From NCBI GenBank assembly GCA_023249955.1, contig JAHFBR010000018.1, forward strand, positions 1 through 11,792: 11,792 nucleotides of DNA, given 5' to 3'. Of this stretch, positions 1-5,669 are shown one piece after another. Both the position numbers and the translations under genes were made by a program. The DNA is from a bacterium. GTDB taxonomy: Bacteria > Babelota > Babeliae > Babelales > RVW-14. Under the pieces are notes generated by a model. The model was not told the DNA's origin and ran no database searches. It saw only the letters and a program-made list of their open reading frames with translations. How positions within the stretch are numbered: position 1 is the first letter of the stretch; each line of letters starts with the position of its first letter.

Positions 1-17
1 TATAAATATTTTTTCAT
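1..17 (-). CDS. Possible 5' end of a leftward gene, cut by the window edge
   Basis: An ATG read on the minus strand at 17-15 opens a frame starting Met-Lys-Lys-Tyr-Leu, a typical beginning for an exported bacterial protein, and then leaves the window. Only five codons are visible, so no function can be given. The main support is a good minus-strand promoter at 61-90 whose predicted transcription start would lie about 37 nt upstream of this ATG. The Shine-Dalgarno signal is weak (AGAAAG). It could also be chance. Confidence 0.3.
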
Positions 18-60
18 AGGAATAATCTTTCTGCAATTGTACTAATCTGCTGGGTGCCAA

Positions 61-90
61 ATGATAGAACAGTTAGCGCTTATGCGTCAA
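61..90 (-). promoter_or_regulatory. Sigma70-type promoter reading leftward
   Basis: On the minus strand a -35 box TTGACG (plus positions 85-90, 5 of 6 matches) and a -10 box TATCAT (61-66, 5 of 6) are separated by 18 nt. This is the best promoter-like match in the window. It points at the possible gene starting at position 17 and is divergent from the secreted protein at 219. Confidence 0.45.
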
Positions 91-153
91 ACGGCAGCGT
101 TTTTTGTGTTTAATGCTTGAATTGCTGCTGCCAATAGGCCAAAAGCTTGAGTT

Positions 154-181
154 TTGAAAACAATTGATGCTACAGTACAGT
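154..181 (+). promoter_or_regulatory. Putative sigma70-type promoter for the gene at 219
   Basis: TTGAAA (154-159) and TACAGT (176-181) are separated by 16 nt, about 35 nt before the start codon. An alternative overlapping pair, TTGAGT (147-152) and TACAGT (171-176) with an 18-nt spacer, exists because the -10 region is a direct repeat (TACAGTACAGT). Matches are moderate, so this is a sequence-only call. Confidence 0.35.
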
Positions 182-218
182 CGTCTGTCCAAAAGCCTAA
201 AATCAAAAAGGAGAGCTT

Positions 219-998
219 ATGATAGCAAGATTTTTACGTTGTGCAAGTTTACTGGTGGTAGCATTGTGGTCTGTTGGTACGCCGATGGGTGATCAGACGA
301 CGCCAAGCACCCTCAAAGAGCCAGCTTTTGCGCCGCTTGAGGATGGTGAGGATGTTTTGAGTGGCAGGATCAAGGACGAAAGCACCACCACTGAGCTGAC
401 ACAACTCTCTTTCTTTGGCCATTCGGCAGTTGGCGGCATCCGACGTGAAGATGACGATTCTACTACCAAGCTTGATCTGGGAAAAATCAAATCACTCAAA
501 GTGGTTGAACACACCTATGCAAGCAAGCGTTATCCAGAAAAAGACTTTGCGCTGATCAAAAAAACATCGCTTGATGGAACGGTAACCGAAGGACTCTTGT
601 TGCCCCGCCATATCATTATTTGCGGTGTTGAAAAAAAGACGGGTGATGAAAAGTCGTGGTATCTGAATAAGATTGACGAGCTGATTATCGATAATGCTGG
701 GGTCGAGACTGAGGTTGGTCCGTCACCAGAAACTATTGAAAAGGTGCTGAACAAAGCCGATGGAGAAATGCCAGCGCCAACGGCGCGTCCCAGGCAAGGC
801 CAAAAAATACAAAAAATAATAGAAGAACCCATCAAGATGACCGAAGAATACAAAGAAAAAGAGCTTAAAGTGGTCGACAAAAAAGATACAGTTGTTGCGA
901 CACAAAAAACCATTATGCAGGCTTTGACCGATGTGGTTTTTTCCATTGTGGGCCTGATTAGAACAATTTTGAATTTTGTTAAAAGTATCTTTTGGTAA
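219..998 (+). CDS. Secreted or membrane-anchored protein of unknown function
   Basis: A 259-residue protein that I do not recognise. The ATG is preceded by AAGGAG (208-213) with a 5-nt spacer, so the start is well supported. Residues about 1-24 form a signal peptide: short basic start, then a hydrophobic run LLVVALW. The middle (about 60-155) has alternating hydrophobic and charged residues and looks beta-rich. It is followed by a Pro-rich linker (about 167-182) and a highly charged Lys/Glu segment (about 185-225). The last 25 residues are hydrophobic (DVVFSIVGLIRTILNFV) and end in aromatic residues, which suggests a C-terminal membrane anchor or amphipathic helix. The likely location is periplasm or envelope. 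It stands alone, with its own promoter-like sequence and a terminator directly behind it. Confidence 0.8.
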   Translation: MIARFLRCASLLVVALWSVGTPMGDQTTPSTLKEPAFAPLEDGEDVLSGRIKDESTTTELTQLSFFGHSAVGGIRREDDDSTTKLDLGKIKSLKVVEHTYASKRYPEKDFALIKKTSLDGTVTEGLLLPRHIIICGVEKKTGDEKSWYLNKIDELIIDNAGVETEVGPSPETIEKVLNKADGEMPAPTARPRQGQKIQKIIEEPIKMTEEYKEKELKVVDKKDTVVATQKTIMQALTDVVFSIVGLIRTILNFVKSIFW

Positions 999-1008
999 AA
1001 ATTGATTT

Positions 1009-1038
1009 AAGGCCCCTTAGATTTGAAGGGGCCTTTTT
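1009..1038 (+). terminator. Rho-independent terminator
   Basis: A perfect 10-bp stem (AAGGCCCCTT at 1009-1018, AAGGGGCCTT at 1026-1035) with a 7-nt loop continues into a T tract to 1038. It lies 11 nt after the stop of the gene at 219 and 3 nt from the stop of the convergent sulfotransferase gene. In the other direction the hairpin is followed by a looser T-rich stretch, so it may stop both transcripts. Confidence 0.85.
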
Positions 1039-1040
1039 GC

Positions 1041-2045
1041 TTACCAATTCATATCCTTTTCATAGCCTAAATCAATTAATAGTTGTCCAGCTGACGCTTT
1101 AAATGCTCTTTTGTGCTCTTCTGTAAAATGCCTTTTCCAAGAACCGATTTGGCCTTTGTTAAAGGTATTGGTTCCTCCAAAAAGATTGTCGGCAATCTCT
1201 TTGATTGTATCTGGTGAAAGATCAACGCCTACGTGTCGAGCAATATTATGAATTTCTTGGATCTGAGCCTCTTGAGAACCGCCACCATTTTCACCAACTA
1301 AGTTTTCAAAGTGTATGGTATAGACATTGCTTACATTCATCCAGGGCAAATACCATGCATAGTATTCCGCTATTCCAAAGGTCCAAAGAGCATCACAGAA
1401 TGGGTGCATTCTAACCGAATAGACATTGTTTCGTTGTTTTCCATCGATAAAATCAAGGAGCATATTATTGAAAGCGACATTGTCGAGCTTGGCATTTTTG
1501 CAGGCCCAAAAGACAAAAGATACCAGTTGGTCACGTGGATCTCTGATCAGGAATAACGTTTTTCTGACGCATTGTTTAACAAATTGTTCGTGTTCCGGTG
1601 TATGAACGAGATGAAAAGATACTTGAAGCCGATCTTTATGGTGGAGTATCTTTCGTTGCTTACATTTTCGTACTAGATGGTCTCGAAATAGATTTTCTTG
1701 AAGTGCAACAAAATACCTCTTTGAAATGGGCTTACATTTTTTTGCACGTTCTTCTTCCTTAGGATTAGGTGTATGGCCAGGGACTGCATAGTTGAGGAGT
1801 ATAGCGCGGAGACATTTGGATAAAAGATGTGTACCAGATTTGGGAATGGTGATGCACATGGATTTGAGAGGTAGGGCTTTCAATTGATTTTGTGCACTAT
1901 TCCACGGCCAGCGGGGAGAACTCATTTTGAGCATGCGTTGTTTATCAAGGATCAGGGGCGCTTGTTCCTGATTATCGCCATGCAAAAAACTGGGCATTAC
2001 AAGAATATATGCGATTACGGCAAGATGCTTTAGATGATTCTTCAT
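1041..2045 (-). CDS. Exported sulfotransferase family protein (copy 1)
   Basis: A PAPS-dependent sulfotransferase domain protein (Sulfotransferase_1 type). Known chemistry of the family is transfer of sulfate from PAPS to a hydroxyl or amine; the acceptor here is unknown. The open frame reaches an ATG at 2057, but I prefer the ATG at 2045, which gives a classic signal peptide (MKNHLKHLAVIAYILVMP) and a GGGA-containing ribosome site 6 nt upstream. Counting from 2045, motifs are the 5'-phosphosulfate loop PKSGT (68-72), a probable catalytic His in VHTPEH (148), the 3'-phosphate motif RDPRD plus Ser (168-176), and the C-terminal signature KGQIGSWKRHFT (297-308). All key elements are present, so it is probably active. 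It is a paralogue of the protein at 7043-8041 (both end in LIDLGYE..NW). The signal peptide is unusual because PAPS is a cytosolic cofactor in bacteria. Confidence 0.92.
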   Translation of the reverse strand: MKNHLKHLAVIAYILVMPSFLHGDNQEQAPLILDKQRMLKMSSPRWPWNSAQNQLKALPLKSMCITIPKSGTHLLSKCLRAILLNYAVPGHTPNPKEEERAKKCKPISKRYFVALQENLFRDHLVRKCKQRKILHHKDRLQVSFHLVHTPEHEQFVKQCVRKTLFLIRDPRDQLVSFVFWACKNAKLDNVAFNNMLLDFIDGKQRNNVYSVRMHPFCDALWTFGIAEYYAWYLPWMNVSNVYTIHFENLVGENGGGSQEAQIQEIHNIARHVGVDLSPDTIKEIADNLFGGTNTFNKGQIGSWKRHFTEEHKRAFKASAGQLLIDLGYEKDMNW

Positions 2046-2088
2046 ACTCGTTCCCATCCTGTAAGTGAATCGTTGGAAAATATAGGAG

Positions 2089-2118
2089 AGCGTACTGTTT
2101 TACTGATTACTGAGTCAA
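2089..2118 (-). promoter_or_regulatory. Weak putative promoter for sulfotransferase copy 1
   Basis: On the minus strand TTGACT (plus 2113-2118; 5 of 6 matches) is followed after 18 nt by TACGCT (2089-2094; only 3 of 6). The distance to the ATG at 2045 is suitable. A TATATT at 2079-2084 is a better -10 match but has no partner at normal spacing. The call rests mainly on the -35 box. Confidence 0.28.
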
Positions 2119-2230
2119 GATTCTTGGGCCAAAAAAAAGACAAAAATTGGACTGGGGCCTTTGCAACATCACAGAATTCGTGGGAAACTAGCTGCTGGTA
2201 CGTACTAATCAGTATTCCCGGGGGGGATTT

Positions 2231-2890
2231 ATGATGTTTTATGTCAGATCATGGCGCGTAGCCATTCTATTTGTATTATTTCCATTTTCTGCTGTGAGTC
2301 CAGAGCGAAGAAAAATCCTGAAAAAGGCTGTTAGGGCGATCAACCCTGCAACCTATGTTCTGAGGGTAAAAGACAGGGTTGTCGAGAACTTTCACGTGGT
2401 TCAACCGGGTAAACTGTATCGTTCTGCCCAGCTTTCACCCCGGGCCCTAGAAAAATATATCAAACAGCACGGCATAAAAACGGTTGTTAATCTTCGCGGA
2501 GCTCATCCCGGCCTGTCATGGTGGGACCAGCAAAAAGCGGTCTGTGATCGCCATGGCGTTCGTATGTTCGATATCCCTATGAGTGCCCAGACCCTGACCA
2601 GCAAAAATCACCTGCTCAAACTCCTGGAGATTTACGATTCGGCTCCTTGCCCTATGCTTATCCACTGCCGCCGCGGCGCGGATAGGACTGGTGAGGCTGC
2701 TGCGATCTGGTGCATTGAAAAAATGGGCCATAGCAATAAAAAAGCTGGCCGCCAGCTTTCGCGGTATTATCAGCACGTTCAGTACCCGGCCAAAGACTTT
2801 TTGATCAAAATCTGGGGCGGCAGAGAGTGGCTTAAGCGCCATTATCATCCGGGTGCTTATCACCGCTTTAAACAGCCGGTAGCGGCGTAA
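2231..2890 (+). CDS. Secreted dual-specificity/tyrosine phosphatase-like protein
   Basis: A 219-residue cysteine-based phosphatase. Residues about 1-23 are a signal peptide (basic start, then VAILFVLFPFSAVS). The catalytic domain runs from about 55 to 170. It has the family-typical opening GKLYRSAQLSP (60-70), a GIKTVVNLRG strand (81-90), Asp114 in a DIP stretch as possible general acid, and the P-loop HCRRGADRTG (145-154), with nucleophile Cys146 and phosphate-binding Arg152 (CX5R). The HCxxGADRTG form matches the bacterial DSP/PTP group related to Siw14 and to the DSP part of fused DSP-NAD kinase proteins. Substrates could be phosphotyrosine, phosphoserine/threonine, inositol phosphates or glycan phosphates; the sequence does not decide. 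The start is ATG at 2231 (a second ATG follows at 2234), 4 nt after an unusual run of seven G and an A. Export implies action in the periplasm or outside the cell. Confidence 0.87.
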   Translation: MMFYVRSWRVAILFVLFPFSAVSPERRKILKKAVRAINPATYVLRVKDRVVENFHVVQPGKLYRSAQLSPRALEKYIKQHGIKTVVNLRGAHPGLSWWDQQKAVCDRHGVRMFDIPMSAQTLTSKNHLLKLLEIYDSAPCPMLIHCRRGADRTGEAAAIWCIEKMGHSNKKAGRQLSRYYQHVQYPAKDFLIKIWGGREWLKRHYHPGAYHRFKQPVAA

Positions 2891-2979
2891 AAAACCGCTT
2901 GCCGGATATTGATTTGTTGCCAATTGTGTGCGATTATCACGTCGCAATATTGTTTGTTTTATTGGCTATTTTCGGCATT

Positions 2980-2988
2980 TGTTACAAT
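2980..2988 (+). promoter_or_regulatory. Extended -10 promoter element before the recT/bet-like gene
   Basis: TGT followed by TACAAT (2983-2988) is an extended -10 element (TGn plus a hexamer with 5 of 6 matches). A possible -35 TTGGCT (2962-2967) is only 15 nt away. Transcription would start near 2994-2996, right at the ATG at 2997, so the mRNA would be leaderless or nearly so. Confidence 0.4.
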
Positions 2989-2996
2989 TGGAATTT

Positions 2997-3575
2997 ATGG
3001 CAACCGTGGTTAAAGAAAAACGTAATCAGTTTCAACAAGAAGATGTTGAACACATCAGAAAGGCGTCTGCATATGGCGCAACCGATGATGAGTTCAAAAC
3101 ATTTTTGTATCTGTGCAAGACCTACAATCTTGATCCGCTCAAAAAAGAGATCTACTTCATCAAGTATGGTGGCAAATCGACGATTATCACCAGCAGGGAC
3201 GGGTATCTAAAAATTGCCAATCTCAATGAACATTTTGACGGCATCGAAAGCGATGTTGTCTATCAGGGCGATGTTTTGACCAAAAAAGAGGATGGCAGCC
3301 TGCACATCACCTATGGGCAAGAGCATCTGGCTTTTGATAAATCCAAGCTGACCGGTGCTTTTTGTAGTGTTTTCCGCAAGGATCGTGCCAAAGCCACAAC
3401 CGTATTTGTCAGCATCAAAGAGTATTACAAAAAGGATGCACCCATTTGGCAGCAGTACACCAATGCGATGATTCTGAAGGTTGCTGAGGCCATGGCGCTG
3501 AAGCGTGCATTTGCCATCAGCGGTTTGGTGACGCGTGAAGAGATTGAGGACAAAGAGCCGATGGAAATTGAGTAG
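2997..3575 (+). CDS. bet: Single-strand annealing protein, phage Bet / RecT family
   Basis: A 192-residue protein aligning along its length with lambda Bet. Shared blocks are the FLYLCKTYNLDPLKKEIYF segment (about 31-49; lambda has a YGLNPWTKEIYAF version), the TSRDGYLKIAN..FDG block (about 60-79), CSVFRKDR (about 116-123), and the C-terminal helix region IWQQYTNAMILKVAEAMALKRAF. Family role: binds single-stranded DNA and anneals complementary strands in recombination, usually beside an exonuclease and an SSB; neither is encoded here. The open frame extends to an ATG at 2928, but Bet homology begins after 2997 and the likely promoter lies inside that extension, so I choose 2997. There is no strong ribosome site (only GGA shortly before ATG). 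It is a cytoplasmic protein without signal peptide, converging on the carbonic anhydrase gene. A domesticated phage gene is plausible; no other phage gene is nearby. Confidence 0.88.
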   Translation: MATVVKEKRNQFQQEDVEHIRKASAYGATDDEFKTFLYLCKTYNLDPLKKEIYFIKYGGKSTIITSRDGYLKIANLNEHFDGIESDVVYQGDVLTKKEDGSLHITYGQEHLAFDKSKLTGAFCSVFRKDRAKATTVFVSIKEYYKKDAPIWQQYTNAMILKVAEAMALKRAFAISGLVTREEIEDKEPMEIE

Positions 3576-3598
3576 CGTTTACACAGTATCGCTTGTTT

Positions 3599-4267
3599 TC
3601 AAGTATCGAGCTTGCGCGCGATTCGTGCTGCCTCTTCTTCATCGATCAGCATAAACTTTTTAAACTCTTCTTCAAACGCGTAAACGTCGGCCTTGGCGAT
3701 ATCAAACCACCAGCCGTGTAAGACCAATTTGCCTTCTTGGATCCGTTGTTGAACCAAGGGGTATGTTTTGAGGTGCTCTATTTGAAGCAAAATGTTGATC
3801 TGCGAGAGCTGATCAACCGGACTGAGCACCGATTTGAATTCAAGCTTATCTTTAAATTTTTCTGGCGTAACATTGGCAGCGTTCAGCCAAGCCCGCAAGT
3901 GGGGCAGAGCGTCGAGTTTTTCTTGTGAGCATAGCGCCGTCATGGCACCACAGGCTGAATGTCCGCAAACAATAATGTGAGGGACTTTGAGTTTGAGTAG
4001 CGCAAACTCCAGCGCCGCAGCGACCGATTGACTGCCCTGTTCTTGGGTGTCTGATGCATAGGGAGGTACCAGATTGCCGATATTACGAAGAACAAAGAGG
4101 TCCCCGGGGTTAGTTGATGCAAAAAGATTGGGGACCACGCGGCTATCAGAACATGCAATAAACAAAACATCGGGGGTTTGTGTTAATGCAAGGCGTGCAA
4201 AGGTCTCTTTGTAATCTTCCAAAACATTCTGACGGAACTCCAAAATTCCTTTAAGAAGCTTTTTCAT
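3599..4267 (-). CDS. Beta-class carbonic anhydrase
   Basis: A 222-residue zinc enzyme for reversible hydration of CO2 to bicarbonate, cytoplasmic (no signal peptide). Zinc ligands are Cys39 in the ACSDSR motif, and His103 and Cys106 in CGHSACG. The Asp41-Arg43 pair is the classical type-I catalytic dyad. The RNIGNLVPPY block (61-70) that follows the first ligand is also intact. Length and N-terminus (MKKLLKGILEFRQN) are normal for the family. It is the last gene of the minus-strand cluster, 82 nt behind glycosyltransferase B. That gap contains no terminator or clear promoter, so it may be co-transcribed, though its function is not obviously related. Its own ribosome site is weak. Confidence 0.96.
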   Translation of the reverse strand: MKKLLKGILEFRQNVLEDYKETFARLALTQTPDVLFIACSDSRVVPNLFASTNPGDLFVLRNIGNLVPPYASDTQEQGSQSVAAALEFALLKLKVPHIIVCGHSACGAMTALCSQEKLDALPHLRAWLNAANVTPEKFKDKLEFKSVLSPVDQLSQINILLQIEHLKTYPLVQQRIQEGKLVLHGWWFDIAKADVYAFEEEFKKFMLIDEEEAARIARKLDT

Positions 4268-4349
4268 GCGCTTTTATTCTTTCTAAAAACTTTTCGAGCG
4301 TCTCGTTATAGGGTTCATAGATCTTTGTAAAAATTGGGACAATAGCATA

Positions 4350-5669
4350 CTACCTCCTTACTGCTTTAGGACGTAGCTTTCCTGCTGTCATAAGCTTGTT
4401 GTACCTTTTAAAAAGTTCTTGCGAGTCGGTCATAAGATATTCGTTAGTAATCTCATTGCAATCGCCAAGAATAACATTTTTTGGCTGCACTAACATACAA
4501 TATTTTTGTTTGAGATTTTCTGCAAGATATTGTTTTACCCACTCGCGTCCTTGCTTGGCCAAGGCACGGTGGTGTTGATAATTTTCATAAACATCCCGGA
4601 GTGCTTTGCGGACATCTTTGATATCACAATTAAAATCATGCCCAAAATTCTCTTCAAGCTTTAGGTGGTAGGAGTCTTCGATGATATTTGATGGGACCGA
4701 ATAAACGCAGCCCGATTTGCAGATTGTTGTTTGTGCAGTGTTATTAGAAACGATACATGGAATGCCTGCTGCTAGCACTTCGCGCGGAACAATGGAAAAC
4801 CCTTCGCCCTTTGAGATGGTAACATAGCAATCGAGCGAGGTAAGAAAATTTTGGAATTCTCGACGCGAGAGGGCTTTGTGTTCCAAGGTGACATTGCGTG
4901 TTTTGATTTGATTGAATGTTTCAAGAATTTTCCTAAGATAGTTGCCAAATCGACCATGTAGTCGCAGTATTACATGAGGATTATTGCCGAACTCCTCAAC
5001 AAAAGCTCTCAAAAGAAGTTCATGGTTTTTGCGTGGCCAAAATCCTCCAGAAAAACCAAAAACAAATGGGTGACGATGGTCTTTTGGTGGTTCTTTTGCC
5101 AAGAAGTGGTTTAAGTCGAGTACTTCAGGAAGAACAAAGATGGGGAGCTTGACGCCAGAATTTTTATACACGTCGATGAGCCATTCATCAGGAACAAGAA
5201 GTGCATCGAAGTTATCGTTGAGCATTTTTACCCAGGCATCGAGAATTTGTGAACGCTCAGTAACGCAATATGCAAATTTAATGACACTTTTGTTGGGAAT
5301 TGATAAGTAGTATCGCCAGTTTTTATTTGGGTATATGATGTCGGTGTAAACGGTGATTCCCGTCAGAGGTCGTTTGTACTTATTGGGTTGAGCGATCGTT
5401 GTGAGATCTGTGCCATTGGCAACAATCCTTTTAAAGTAGTCAGGAAAGCTTGTCGTTACACATGCTCTGGTTTTAATAAGATTAATATGTACTGGTGATG
5501 CCTGAAGGCACTCAATAAAGCTGGAGGTGTGACAAGCCAGGCTGCCAAGGCCATCAACATAGCCTATTAAATTGATATCATAATAACTTTGATTGACTGC
5601 GGTGATGTCTGTTGGTGCAATAAGACAAAGCGCTCCTATCAGGATTGCGCGCATTACATTCAATTTCAT
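4350..5669 (-). CDS. Exported GT4-type glycosyltransferase B
   Basis: A 439-residue retaining GT-B glycosyltransferase (glycosyltransferase family 1 domain, GT4-like). It would transfer a sugar from a nucleotide sugar to an unknown acceptor. Residues about 1-24 are a signal peptide (MKLNVMRAILIGALCLIAP). The N-terminal Rossmann half begins with NLIGYVDGLGSLACHTSSF (33-51). The C-terminal half starts at about 201 with FVFGFSGGFWPRKNHELL, whose Arg-Lys (213-214) probably contacts the donor phosphates. The EX7E motif EGFSIVPRE places Glu289 and Glu297. The start ATG overlaps the TGA of glycosyltransferase A (ATGA), and GAGGA just upstream lies inside the previous gene, so translational coupling is likely. 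Residues about 309-358 are nearly identical, also in DNA, to glycosyltransferase A. The frame continues 32 codons beyond the TAG stop with protein-like sequence. Confidence 0.92.
   Translation of the reverse strand: MKLNVMRAILIGALCLIAPTDITAVNQSYYDINLIGYVDGLGSLACHTSSFIECLQASPVHINLIKTRACVTTSFPDYFKRIVANGTDLTTIAQPNKYKRPLTGITVYTDIIYPNKNWRYYLSIPNKSVIKFAYCVTERSQILDAWVKMLNDNFDALLVPDEWLIDVYKNSGVKLPIFVLPEVLDLNHFLAKEPPKDHRHPFVFGFSGGFWPRKNHELLLRAFVEEFGNNPHVILRLHGRFGNYLRKILETFNQIKTRNVTLEHKALSRREFQNFLTSLDCYVTISKGEGFSIVPREVLAAGIPCIVSNNTAQTTICKSGCVYSVPSNIIEDSYHLKLEENFGHDFNCDIKDVRKALRDVYENYQHHRALAKQGREWVKQYLAENLKQKYCMLVQPKNVILGDCNEITNEYLMTDSQELFKRYNKLMTAGKLRPKAVRR
4353..4359 (-). promoter_or_regulatory. Perfect Shine-Dalgarno sequence overlapping the end of glycosyltransferase B
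   Basis: AAGGAGG on the minus strand overlaps the last two Arg codons (AGG AGG) of the gene at 4350-5669, directly before its TAG. The next ATG is 4 nt beyond it, at 4348-4346, and opens a 21-codon frame (4283-4348). No larger gene uses this site: the carbonic anhydrase start is about 80 nt further on. It could be chance from two Arg codons or a real site for a small peptide. Confidence 0.35.
4597..4744 (-). repeat. 148-bp near-identical tract shared by the two glycosyltransferase genes (copy in gene B)
   Basis: This stretch matches 5895-6042 with a single mismatch (4671 versus 5969) at a constant offset of 1298. Immediately outside, identity drops sharply: 4561-4596 differs from its counterpart at many positions, and beyond 4744 mismatches return every few bases. 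Sharp edges and identical third-codon positions point to recent gene conversion rather than selection on protein sequence. Confidence 0.85.

Noticed and set aside
77..105. Hairpin-like CGCT/AGCG pairing followed by a T run
   Set aside because: Only 4 bp of stem, and it overlaps a better-supported minus-strand promoter in a divergent region where a terminator is not expected.
530..946. 138-codon minus-strand frame inside the first secreted protein
   Set aside because: The plus-strand gene has a perfect Shine-Dalgarno, signal peptide and terminator; the reverse frame is Ser/Phe-rich shadow sequence.
2034..2234. 66-codon plus-strand frame across the divergent intergenic region
   Set aside because: It starts inside the sulfotransferase signal-peptide region on the opposite strand, has no ribosome site and no recognisable protein features, and covers a region expected to hold promoters.
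2876..2905. Imperfect GC-rich hairpin over the stop codon of the secreted phosphatase
   Set aside because: The stem is interrupted and not followed by a T tract, so it cannot be supported as a terminator.
2516..2947. 143-codon minus-strand frame opposite the secreted phosphatase
   Set aside because: The plus strand encodes a motif-rich phosphatase here; the opposite frame has no domain and is a shadow.
4350..4352. TAG as a recoded sense codon
   Set aside because: The Bet-like gene and sulfotransferase copy 2 both end naturally in TAG at the correct family length, so TAG works as a stop here.
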